A stretch of 7,298 nucleotides of DNA from Trebonia sp. (GCA_030043595.1 JASHXJ010000572.1:1-7298); one strand, 5' to 3'; counted from the first letter of the stretch, positions 1 to 5,313 are shown. Program-made: numbers and translations. Notes: generated by a model from the letters alone, not told the origin.

Positions 1-71
1 AGGGAGCCCAGGATCGCGGCTCGCTGTCGTGCGCCGGACATTCGCTGGTGGCCTGCGGCGGGGGTGTCCAT
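1..71 (-). CDS. N-terminal start of an unidentified protein, truncated by the window edge
   Basis: An ATG at 71 on the minus strand opens 23 full codons with no stop before the window ends. The peptide begins MDTPAAGHQR and continues to ...RQRAAILGS. A GGGAGGG ribosome-binding site (79-85) sits 7 nt upstream, which is what makes this start credible. A second in-frame ATG follows at residue 11. A palindrome of LacI-operator type lies about 46-57 bp upstream of the start, as expected for a regulated promoter. The RQRAAIL stretch would suit the first helix of a winged-helix or ROK/DeoR-type regulator, but the fragment is too short to say so. Coding status is likely, function unknown. Confidence 0.45.
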   Translation of the reverse strand, partial: MDTPAAGHQRMSGARQRAAILGS

Positions 72-116
72 CTGCGCGCCCTCCCAAAATAGCGCATTGG
101 AATGTTCGGAAGCCCG

Positions 117-128
117 GGAAGCGCTTCC
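117..128. promoter_or_regulatory. LacI-type operator-like palindrome
   Basis: GGAAGCGCTTCC is a perfect 12-bp palindrome with the central CG flanked by AAG/CTT typical of LacI/GalR-family operators, including actinobacterial sugar repressors. It lies just upstream of the leftward gene that starts at 71, so it probably controls that gene. The repressor is not identified. A chance palindrome in GC-rich DNA cannot be excluded. Confidence 0.45.
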
Positions 129-408
129 GCCTCGTCTAGCTCATTTGTCTCGGCATCGGCCGCTTGCCGCGCCCCCCAGGCTGCACTCGGGCAGCCGTCC
201 CATGGTGTGGCAAACACGTCGATATAAAACAACTTTTCGAGACGGTTTCTCCGTGGGTCCGGTGCTGCGATCAGGGCCTTATGCCCGATTTATCGCGTTT
301 GGTTAATGATCGGTGGCCAATCATTTGGCTGCCGCGCCGCGCCCTTGCGCCGCCGTCATAATGATGATCCGGCGCAAGCGCATGCCGCGCAAGTGCGTGG
401 AGCAAATT

Positions 409-444
409 TCAAGAATGAAATCGCGGATGCGATTTCATTCTTGA
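409..444. promoter_or_regulatory. Perfect 16-bp-arm dyad upstream of the XRE regulator
   Basis: Positions 409-424 and 429-444 are exact reverse complements (outer ends TCAAGAATG / CATTCTTGA) around a GGAT tetraloop, 108-143 bp before the ATG at 552. As RNA this is a very stable stem, but no T-tract follows it on either strand, so it is not a classical intrinsic terminator. It could be an operator for the adjacent XRE protein (autoregulation is common in the superfamily), a leader hairpin, or a Rho-independent terminator of the U-less actinobacterial kind. The symmetry is directly seen; the role is inferred. Confidence 0.6.
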
Positions 445-535
445 TCATCGCGCTGTATCGTTCTGCGTGTCAGGTTCGTGCGCGTGACCTGGTCTTCAGT
501 AATTCGCGACCAGAGCATGGCGCTGCGTTCGCTGT

Positions 536-551
536 AGGAGGTGGACCTCCG
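536..551 (+). promoter_or_regulatory. Shine-Dalgarno of the XRE gene, inside an inverted repeat
   Basis: AGGAGGT at 536-542 lies 9 nt before the ATG at 552 and decides that start. The same bases form the left arm of GGAGGT-GG-ACCTCC (537-550). In mRNA, GGAGG can pair with CCTCC over a four-base TGGA loop, hiding the ribosome-binding site. The stem is short, so any effect on translation is speculative. Confidence 0.6.
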
Positions 552-1406
552 ATGGCTACCGGGCCAACCGTCCGCAGGCGCAGGCTCGGCACGGAGCTTC
601 GCCGGCTACGGGATTCCAGCGGCTACAAGCTGGAGGAGGTAGCAGCGGAGCTCGGTGTCGCCCCGTCCACGCTGTCCCGAATCGAGACCGGCAAGGCGCC
701 CACCAAGTCGGCGTACCTGAACCAGATGCTCGAGATGTACGGCGTCGCCGACGCCGGGCAGCGGCAGATCCTCGTCGACATGGCCCGCGAGGGGCACCGC
801 AAGGGATGGTGGGCGGCTTACGACGACGTCCTGCCCAGCGGATTTGACATCTACGTCGGTCTTGAGGCGGAAACGGCCGCGATCCGCAGCTACGAGATCT
901 CGGTAGTACCGGGACTGCTGCAGACGGCTGACTACGCGCTCGCCGTCATCAGGGAGATGTTCCCCAGGTACACGGCGGAACAGATCAACCGCCTGGTGGA
1001 CCTGCGGATGGCGCGGCAGCACCGGCTGGATGACACTCCGCCGCTTGAGCTCTGGGCGATCCTCGACGAGGCGGTGATACGACGCACGGTGGGCGGGCCG
1101 GCCGTCATGCGCAGGCAATTGAACCACCTGATCGCGGAGGCGAACAGGCCGAGCATCACCATGCAAATCCTGCCATTCGCCTGCGGCGCCCACGCGGGGC
1201 ACGGGGGATCCTTCTCCATTCTTGAATTTCCGGAACGGTCCGATTCCGAGGTTGGCTACGTGGAGTCAGTGGCAGGACATATTTACCTGGAAAAGGACAA
1301 GGAAGTCCGTACGCGCGCCGAATCCTTCGACCGGCTCCGGGCCGCGGCACTATCGCCGGGCGCGTCCGCCGATCTGATTTCACAGGCCGCGCGCGATCTG
1401 ATTTGA
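552..1406 (+). CDS. XRE-family helix-turn-helix regulator with DUF5753 domain (WhiJ-like)
   Basis: This 284-residue cytoplasmic protein is a probable DNA-binding regulator. An XRE/Cro-C1 helix-turn-helix occupies about residues 12-67, with GTELRRLRDSSGYKLEEVA leading into the recognition-helix region VAPSTLSRIETGK (37-49). After a GWW linker (85-87), the DUF5753 domain runs from about residue 100 to 275 and carries the family landmarks YEISVVPGLLQT (114-125), RQHRL (155-159), LWAILDEAVIRR (168-179) and MQILPF (204-209). The length is normal for the family. The start is set by the Shine-Dalgarno at 536-542. The DUF397 gene follows 60 bp later on the same strand. Such pairs include WhiJ and its neighbour in Streptomyces, which affect sporulation and secondary metabolism; the DUF5753 domain is thought to work with the DUF397 partner. 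The target genes are unknown. The dyad at 409-444 may be its own operator. Confidence 0.9.
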   Translation: MATGPTVRRRRLGTELRRLRDSSGYKLEEVAAELGVAPSTLSRIETGKAPTKSAYLNQMLEMYGVADAGQRQILVDMAREGHRKGWWAAYDDVLPSGFDIYVGLEAETAAIRSYEISVVPGLLQTADYALAVIREMFPRYTAEQINRLVDLRMARQHRLDDTPPLELWAILDEAVIRRTVGGPAVMRRQLNHLIAEANRPSITMQILPFACGAHAGHGGSFSILEFPERSDSEVGYVESVAGHIYLEKDKEVRTRAESFDRLRAAALSPGASADLISQAARDLI

Positions 1407-1466
1407 ACAAGTGGCGACCGGCTTGCCACCGAAATGAAGGATGGTCAGCTAACAGAAGGGAATCGG

Positions 1467-1676
1467 ATGGAAACGGATCTGAGCCGTCTGCACTGGTTCA
1501 AGAGCAGTGCCAGTGCGGCGGGCAATTGCGTTGAGGTAGCTCATCTTCCAGGCGGCGGTGTGGCGGTCCGCGACTCCAAGGACCGCGCCAAGGCGCCGCA
1601 CGTCTACACACGGGGCGAGTGGGAAGCTTTCCTGGCCGGTGCCAAGAACGGCGAGTTCGATCTTCCGCTCGACTAG
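1467..1676 (+). CDS. DUF397 small protein, partner of the upstream XRE-DUF5753 regulator
   Basis: This 69-residue acidic small protein belongs to the DUF397 family, which contains BldB and its paralogues. Conserved landmarks are HWFKSSAS near residue 9, GNCVEVA (19-25), VAVRDSK (33-39) and the C-terminal GEWEAFLAG...GEF. The ATG at 1467 is chosen because GAAGGG (1455-1460) lies 6 nt upstream and because the protein then has the usual family length; an in-frame ATG at 1434 has no ribosome-binding site. The gene lies 60 bp after the XRE gene, probably in one transcript, with a weak GTGGC/GCCAC inverted repeat (1411-1429) in the gap. In known modules the DUF397 protein is encoded beside its XRE partner and modulates it; the mechanism here is inferred from that context. 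Confidence 0.88.
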   Translation: METDLSRLHWFKSSASAAGNCVEVAHLPGGGVAVRDSKDRAKAPHVYTRGEWEAFLAGAKNGEFDLPLD

Positions 1677-1719
1677 TCAAGGTCCCGATCGCCGGCGTTG
1701 GCCAGACCGGGAGACAGGC

Positions 1720-1756
1720 GACGGCGGGTCCTCCTGCAGCGCGGGGACCCGTCGTC
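1720..1756. terminator. Hairpin between the two convergent DUF397 genes
   Basis: 1720-1731 pairs with 1745-1756 as a 12-bp stem containing one G-U wobble (1724/1752). The stem can extend inward by two more pairs (1732-1733 with 1743-1744), leaving a 9-nt loop. It sits in the 97-bp gap between two convergent stop codons, where a bidirectional terminator is expected. There is no T-tract on either side, as is common for high-GC actinobacterial terminators. Confidence 0.6.
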
Positions 1757-1773
1757 TCAGGGCCGCCCCGCGG

Positions 1774-2010
1774 TCAGCCGAACTCGCCGTCCTTGGTACC
1801 GCCCACGAAGGCATCCCACTCCGGTGCCGAGAACACCAGCGCCGGCCCGGACGGGTGCCGTGAGTGCCGGACGGCCACCTGGCCGTCGGCGAGGAACGCC
1901 ACTTCGACGCAGTTGCCCCCGGTGGGGCCGCTGCGCCTGCTCTTCACCCACCGGGCGCCGGTCACCTGGGTCAGTTCTGTGGCGCACATCCCGTTGCTCA
2001 CGTCACTCAT
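1774..2010 (-). CDS. DUF397 small protein, partner of the second XRE-DUF5753 regulator
   Basis: This 78-residue DUF397 protein is slightly longer than the copy at 1467 because of an N-terminal tail (MSDVSNGMCATELTQ). Landmarks are RWVKSRRS (20-27), GNCVEVAFL (32-40), VAVRHSR (45-51), PEWDAF and a C-terminal KDGEFG. Its ATG overlaps the stop codon of the upstream XRE gene by 8 nt (ATGAGTGA, 2010-2003). GGAGG inside the end of that gene lies 9 nt before the start, so the two genes are co-transcribed and probably translationally coupled. This is tighter coupling than in the other module, whose genes are 60 bp apart. It shares the W-K-S, GNCVEVA and W-x-AF signatures with that copy but differs widely elsewhere, so it is a paralogue and not a recent duplicate. 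Confidence 0.88.
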   Translation of the reverse strand: MSDVSNGMCATELTQVTGARWVKSRRSGPTGGNCVEVAFLADGQVAVRHSRHPSGPALVFSAPEWDAFVGGTKDGEFG

Positions 2011-2866
2011 CGCGTATCGCCTCCAGTTCCCTGATGATCTCGTCGAGGATCTGCGGTGTCCGCTGCGGCTCGTAGGCCATGATGCTCAGCCGCTCCATCG
2101 CGAGCAGGTACCGGTCCACTTCGGCCTGCTTGTCGAGGTAAAGCGCGCTGGTCAGGTTCTCCACGTAGACCAGGTCCGGCAGGTCGCGATCGGCGAACCG
2201 CAGGATGCTGAAACCGCCCGGCGCGGCGTAGCCGCCCATCCCGTACGGGATGACCTGCAGGGTCAGCGCCGGCGTGCTGCTCTGCTTGCGCAGGTAGCAC
2301 AGCTGCTCTATCTGCATGCCCGCCCCGGCCACCGGGCGGCGCAGTGCCGCCTCGTCGACGATGGCCCAGAGCTTCAGCTTGCCTTCGCGGAACCGGTGCT
2401 GGCGCTCCCTGCGGATCATCACGTGCCGCTCGGCGTCCTCGATGGAGAAGTCGCCCAGCGAGATGACCGCGGCCGCGTACTCCTCGGTCTGCAGCAGGCC
2501 GGGGATGAACTGCGGCTCATACACCCGGATCGACCGCGCCGCCTCCTCCATGCCGACGTACGCGTGGAACCACTCCGGCAGGATGTCGTGGTGCCGCTGC
2601 CACCAGCCGGGCCGGTTGGCCTGCTCGGCCAGCGTGAGGAGCTGCTCACGCTCCGCGGGATCCACGTCATAGAAGTTCAGCAGGTCGAGCACGTCGATCT
2701 CGCGGATCGCGTTGCGGCCGAGTTCGATCCGGCTGATCTTGGACTCCGACGCGCGTATCGACGCGGCTGCCCGCCGGGCGGAGATGCCCCTGCTCTCCCG
2801 GAGCCGCCGCAGGTGGCTGCCCAGCAGGATGCGCAGGACGGTAGGCCCGTCGGAGGAGTCAGGCAC
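2003..2866 (-). CDS. XRE-family helix-turn-helix regulator with DUF5753 domain, second copy
   Basis: This 287-residue regulator shares the architecture of the 552 gene. The XRE helix-turn-helix spans about residues 12-68 (SHLRRLRESRGISARRAAASI, recognition region ASESKISRIELGR at 39-51). A PGWW linker (86-89) follows, then DUF5753 from about 101 to 277 with YEPQFIPGLLQTEEY (116-130), RQHRF (155-159), LWAIVDEAALRR (167-178), LQVIPY (203-208) and PGGFSILRF (216-224). The GTG at 2866 is preferred: GAGGAGG (2882-2876) stands 9 nt upstream and the protein then begins MPDSSDGPTVLR, as family members do. A GTG at 2899 and an ATG at 2884 are in frame, but the Shine-Dalgarno would then fall inside the gene. 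It overlaps its DUF397 partner. An imperfect 20-bp palindrome lies 100-119 bp upstream. Targets are unknown. Confidence 0.9.
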   Translation of the reverse strand: MPDSSDGPTVLRILLGSHLRRLRESRGISARRAAASIRASESKISRIELGRNAIREIDVLDLLNFYDVDPAEREQLLTLAEQANRPGWWQRHHDILPEWFHAYVGMEEAARSIRVYEPQFIPGLLQTEEYAAAVISLGDFSIEDAERHVMIRRERQHRFREGKLKLWAIVDEAALRRPVAGAGMQIEQLCYLRKQSSTPALTLQVIPYGMGGYAAPGGFSILRFADRDLPDLVYVENLTSALYLDKQAEVDRYLLAMERLSIMAYEPQRTPQILDEIIRELEAIRDE

Positions 2867-2925
2867 GCTGGCCGCCCTCCTCATTATCCCCGTTGCCACC
2901 CAGCACGGTTAATGTCCCCTAGAAT

Positions 2926-2936
2926 TAGGCAATTGC
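2926..2936. repeat. Direct repeat TAGGCAATTGC, copy 1
   Basis: This 11-mer contains the palindrome GCAATTGC and recurs exactly at 3324-3334, so it lies close to both divergent genes (60-70 bp from the XRE start, 35-45 bp from the reductase start). A shared regulator site is possible; the length is too short to exclude chance. Confidence 0.4.
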
Positions 2937-2965
2937 GCCTCCGGAGCGCTCGCACGCCCCCCAAG

Positions 2966-2985
2966 GATATCGCGGCCGCCATATC
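2966..2985. promoter_or_regulatory. Imperfect 20-bp palindrome upstream of the second XRE gene
   Basis: GATAT-C-GCGGCCGC-C-ATATC is symmetrical except for one mismatched pair. It lies 100-119 bp upstream of the GTG at 2866, a position comparable to the dyad before the first XRE gene. The two dyads do not share sequence. A candidate operator, inferred from symmetry and location only. Confidence 0.35.
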
Positions 2986-3123
2986 AGGCTAGCCCGTAAA
3001 CCCGCCACTTTCAAATCCGCCGGCTTACCAGGGCCCGTGCCCGGTTTGCCTGCCGAGCGCGCGCTGCGCGGGTTCCGGCTTGGGCACGCACGACGCCCTT
3101 CCGGGGCATGCTTTGGGCGGCTA

Positions 3124-3159
3124 TTGTGCATGCACAACCGCCGTTTTGTGCATGCACAA
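3124..3159. promoter_or_regulatory. Two identical 14-bp palindromes (tandem operator pair)
   Basis: TTGTGCATGCACAA occurs at 3124-3137 and again at 3146-3159. Each copy is a perfect palindrome, and the centres are 22 bp apart, close to two helical turns, so two dimers would bind on the same face of DNA. The TTGT...ACAA outline resembles MarR-family operators, but no MarR-type gene is in the window and the assignment is inference. The pair is about 210-245 bp from the reductase start and 258-293 bp from the XRE start, so the promoter it controls is not obvious. Confidence 0.7.
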
Positions 3160-3243
3160 GCCGGCCACGGGAGCGAGGCGCGGCGCCCCGGTAAGCGCCG
3201 CCGCGGAACTCCCCGGCGGCACTTCAGGAAAACGCGGATGCGC

Positions 3244-3292
3244 GCAGCAGCGGAATTGCGTCGCGGGTAATTCGCCAATTTGCCGCTGCTGC
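3244..3292. repeat. Long inverted repeat upstream of the aldo/keto reductase
   Basis: GCAGCAGCGG (3244-3253) is the exact reverse complement of 3283-3292. The stem can continue inward through AATT (3254-3257) with AATT (3277-3280), skipping TG at 3281-3282. No T-tract follows. It lies upstream of the proposed reductase promoter, so it would not be in that leader. It could end a short transcript that begins near the paired palindromes, or be a protein-binding site. Confidence 0.5.
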
Positions 3293-3323
3293 ACGGGCCG
3301 GCGGCCGCGGCTGCGGGCGGCCC

Positions 3324-3334
3324 TAGGCAATTGC
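3324..3334. repeat. Direct repeat TAGGCAATTGC, copy 2
   Basis: Exact second copy of the 11-mer at 2926-2936. It overlaps the proposed -35 hexamer of the reductase promoter (3331-3336), where a bound protein would block or recruit RNA polymerase. Confidence 0.4.
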
Positions 3335-3361
3335 AACTGGATATTGCTCCTCCGTTATGAT
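3331..3361 (+). promoter_or_regulatory. Candidate promoter for leaderless aldo/keto reductase mRNA
   Basis: TATGAT at 3356-3361 matches the -10 consensus at 5 of 6 positions and ends 7 nt before the ATG at 3369, the geometry of actinobacterial leaderless transcripts. TTGCAA at 3331-3336 could serve as a -35, although the 19-bp spacer is long. The lack of any Shine-Dalgarno before 3357 or 3369 agrees with leaderless initiation. Confidence 0.45.
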
Positions 3362-3368
3362 GCGTGTC

Positions 3369-4325
3369 ATGCGCTATCGAACCCTCGGTGACTCCGGGCT
3401 GCTCGTGTCCGTGGTGGGCCTCGGCTGTAACAACTTCGGCGCACGCCTGGACGTGCCGCAAACCCGCGCGGTGGTGGACGCCGCCCTCGACGTGGGCATC
3501 ACGCTCCTGGACACTGCCGAGATGTACGGCAAGGACGGCGGGTCCGAGCTCGCGCTCGGCGAGGCCCTGGCCGGCCGCCGGGACAAGGTAGTGCTCGCCA
3601 CGAAATTCGGCCACCAGAGAGTGGACATGGGCTACGGCCCCGCCGCCGGCGCCAAGGGCGGCCGCGGTTACATACGGCTGGCCGTGGAGAAATCGCTGCG
3701 GCGGCTGCGCACCGATTACATCGACCTGTACCAGCTGCATACGCCGGACCCGCTGACGCCGATCGAGGAGACGATCGCCGCGCTGCACGAGCTGGTCACC
3801 GAGGGCAAGGTCAGGTACCTGGGACACTCGAACCTGTCCGGCTGGCAGCTCGCGGACGCCGCGCACAAGGCGGCGGGCGCCGGCCGTACCCCGTTCATCT
3901 CATCCCAGAACCACTGGTCCCTGCTCGAGCGCGGGGTGGAGGCTGAGGTGGTCCCCGCCGCCCGGCACTTCGGGCTCGGCGTGCTGCCGTACTTCCCGCT
4001 GGCGAACGGGCTGCTCACCGGCAAGGTGCGGCGCGGTCAGGACGTTCCCCAGGGCACCCGGCTGGCCGCCCGCGCGGGTTACGTGACCGCCGCGAAGCTG
4101 GACAAGGTCGAAGCGCTCATCTCCTGGGGCGCCGAGCGCGGGGTAAGCGTGCTCGACATCGCGATCGGCGGGCTGGCGGCGCAGCCCGGCTGCACCTCGG
4201 TGATCGCCGGCGCGACGTCGCCGGACCAGGTCAAGGCCAACGCGGCCGCCGGGGAGTGGGAGCCGACCGCGACCGACCTCGCGGAGATCGACGCGATCGT
4301 CCCCCCGCCCGAGCAGGAACGATGA
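3369..4325 (+). CDS. Aldo/keto reductase family oxidoreductase
   Basis: This 318-residue soluble protein should be an NADPH-dependent (beta/alpha)8-barrel oxidoreductase reducing an aldehyde or ketone. It opens with the family N-terminus MRYRTLGDSGLLVS. The catalytic tetrad is readable as Asp48 and Tyr53 (LLDTAEMYG), Lys79 (ATKFG) and His124 (QLHTPDP). The second family signature covers about 118-135 (IDLYQLH...), GKVRYLGHSN lies near 149, and the C-terminal cofactor-binding region is VIAGATSPDQVKAN. The substrate cannot be told; similar proteins are often labelled general stress or L-glyceraldehyde-3-phosphate reductase-like. Three ATGs are in frame (3357, 3360, 3369). The third fits the family start and the leaderless promoter, whereas the others would overlap the -10 box. 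It stands alone, divergent from the XRE gene and convergent with the protease gene. Confidence 0.93.
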   Translation: MRYRTLGDSGLLVSVVGLGCNNFGARLDVPQTRAVVDAALDVGITLLDTAEMYGKDGGSELALGEALAGRRDKVVLATKFGHQRVDMGYGPAAGAKGGRGYIRLAVEKSLRRLRTDYIDLYQLHTPDPLTPIEETIAALHELVTEGKVRYLGHSNLSGWQLADAAHKAAGAGRTPFISSQNHWSLLERGVEAEVVPAARHFGLGVLPYFPLANGLLTGKVRRGQDVPQGTRLAARAGYVTAAKLDKVEALISWGAERGVSVLDIAIGGLAAQPGCTSVIAGATSPDQVKANAAAGEWEPTATDLAEIDAIVPPPEQER

Positions 4326-4374
4326 CCGCCGTTTCCCGCCTGCGTGCGCAGCCGCGCAGCGAAGGACGGCCGTC

Positions 4375-4404
4375 GGCGGCTGGGCGTGGTCCCGCTCAGC
4401 CGCC
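4375..4404. terminator. Shared hairpin terminator between the reductase and protease genes
   Basis: 4375-4386 pairs with 4393-4404 as a 12-bp stem with one G-T wobble (4383/4396) and a TGGTCC loop. It begins 50 bp after the reductase stop and covers the protease stop codon (4396-4398), so it can serve both convergent transcripts. An alternative fold pairs CAGCCGC (4349-4355) with GCGGCTG (4376-4382) around the palindrome GACGGCCGTC (4365-4374); the two folds are mutually exclusive. No T-tract is present. Confidence 0.6.
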
Positions 4405-5313
4405 CGCCATCGCGGTCTTGTACAGGGCCGCGATCGCCGCGCCGAACACCGACGAGTACGACACCGACGGTGTCAGCCCGCCCTGCTCGTAGCCGCCGAT
4501 GACGCCGATGACCGTACCCTCGCCGGTGCTGGCCGACAGATCGGCGATGAACGGGCCGCCGCTGGTTCCGTCGGTGTAACCGCCGCAGTCGAATTCGAGC
4601 TGGGTGGGGCTGAAGCTCTTTGTCCAGTTCACGCACCAGACCGGCTGGTCCGCCCCGTCCGGGTAGCCGATCACCTGCACCAGCGTGCCAGCCTGCGATC
4701 CGGTGCCGAGCTGCTCGGACCCGGTGATGTCCTCGATGGGGACGCCGTCGCTGGCCGGGGACAGCTGGAGGAAGGCGACGTCGTCATCCGGGTCCTGGGA
4801 GGACTGCCAGGCCTGATCGGTGTAGACGCGGGTGACCTGCCAGATGCCGTAGGGAGCCTTCCCGCTGGCATACCCGGGGACGAACACGATGTCCGCCGTC
4901 TTGCCGCCGGTCACGCAGTGCGCCGCGGTGACAGCCAGGTCGCCCGCGGGGCTGTGCACGACGCTCGCCGTGCAGAAGTGGCTGCCGAGCCGGCCTGAGT
5001 TATCGGTGAACAGCGCGCCGACGGCGGCCACCCCGTCGAATGCCTGCCCGGTGCGCGACGTTCCTGTCATGTGATCCGGGGGGTCGATCCGTGCCGCCAG
5101 GCCCGAGGCGCCGCCGTCGGCGGGGACCCCCATCACGGCGACGAACACGGCGACAGCGGACAAGCCCGCGACGATGCTGAACGGCTGACGGCCGGCCAGG
5201 CTGCCACGGCCAATCCGGTCGGCGCGGCCAGCGACGCAGGCGACGGCGGCGAAGGCGCGGCGCACCGGCGACCACATCCGCCCGGCGAGGGCGCGGCGCA
5301 CCGCCGACCCCAT
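4396..5313 (-). CDS. Membrane-anchored trypsin-like (S1-type) serine protease
   Basis: This 305-residue protein has an Arg-rich cytoplasmic N-terminus (about 1-44), one hydrophobic segment (about 45-63, FSIVAGLSAVAVFVAVMGV) and an extracellular chymotrypsin-fold protease domain. The catalytic triad is His132 (TAAHC), Asp178 (PDDDVAFLQL) and Ser251 (GTSGGPF). Cys114/Cys133 and Cys227/Cys243 are placed to form two disulfides, which suits an exported domain. No cleavable-signal AxA site is obvious; the segment may be a membrane anchor or an unusually long signal peptide. The ATG at 5313 is chosen because GGAGGT (5325-5320) lies 6 nt upstream; an in-frame ATG at 5367 lacks a ribosome-binding site. 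The substrate is unknown. Its stop codon lies within the hairpin shared with the reductase gene. Confidence 0.88.
   Translation of the reverse strand: MGSAVRRALAGRMWSPVRRAFAAVACVAGRADRIGRGSLAGRQPFSIVAGLSAVAVFVAVMGVPADGGASGLAARIDPPDHMTGTSRTGQAFDGVAAVGALFTDNSGRLGSHFCTASVVHSPAGDLAVTAAHCVTGGKTADIVFVPGYASGKAPYGIWQVTRVYTDQAWQSSQDPDDDVAFLQLSPASDGVPIEDITGSEQLGTGSQAGTLVQVIGYPDGADQPVWCVNWTKSFSPTQLEFDCGGYTDGTSGGPFIADLSASTGEGTVIGVIGGYEQGGLTPSVSYSSVFGAAIAALYKTAMAGG

Larger units (their letters stand above)
72..551. other. 480-bp non-coding regulatory stretch
   Basis: Open frames across this stretch lack a convincing ribosome-binding site and do not resemble proteins. The frame of the 552 gene stays open back to an ATG at 306, but that start has no Shine-Dalgarno and the extension has no family resemblance, so it is taken as untranslated. 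Besides the palindromes listed separately there is a small dyad GCCAA-TCAT-TTGGC at 316-329, overlapped by AATGAT (305-310) / ATCATT (320-325). CATAAT at 357-362 matches a -10 hexamer at 5 of 6 positions but has no clear -35. If used, it would give a leader of about 180 nt for the regulator gene. Confidence 0.5.
2867..3368. other. 502-bp divergent non-coding interval rich in symmetry elements
   Basis: This stretch separates the leftward XRE gene from the rightward aldo/keto reductase. Frames that cross it lack ribosome-binding sites and have no recognisable protein features. It contains the paired palindromes, the long inverted repeat, the two TAGGCAATTGC copies, the imperfect palindrome and the reductase promoter described separately. 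A GC-rich inverted repeat GGGCCG (3295-3300) / CGGCCC (3318-3323) lies between the long inverted repeat and that promoter. No small gene can be supported from sequence alone, but a non-coding transcript is possible. Confidence 0.5.

Noticed and set aside
306..551. N-terminal extension of the first XRE regulator
   Set aside because: The frame is open, but no Shine-Dalgarno precedes 306, the extension is unlike the family, and AGGAGGT stands at the right distance from the ATG at 552.
1619..2992. Very long plus-strand open frame (457 codons)
   Set aside because: It is antisense to the second DUF397/XRE pair, whose minus-strand proteins have clear family motifs and ribosome-binding sites; the plus-strand peptide is low-complexity Arg/Pro/Val-rich sequence.
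3124..3159. DnaA boxes or a replication origin
   Set aside because: TTGTGCATG resembles the actinobacterial DnaA box TTGTCCACA only in part, there are just two copies, and no replication genes are near.
3080..3391. Small cysteine-rich protein encoded across the twin palindromes
   Set aside because: The resemblance to a peptide with repeated Cys/His arises from translating the palindromes themselves; no ribosome-binding site, and the frame runs into the reductase promoter.
2925..3866. Long minus-strand open frame across the reductase promoter and 5' half of the gene
   Set aside because: It runs antisense to a clearly recognisable aldo/keto reductase, has no ribosome-binding site and reads as a GC-rich shadow frame.
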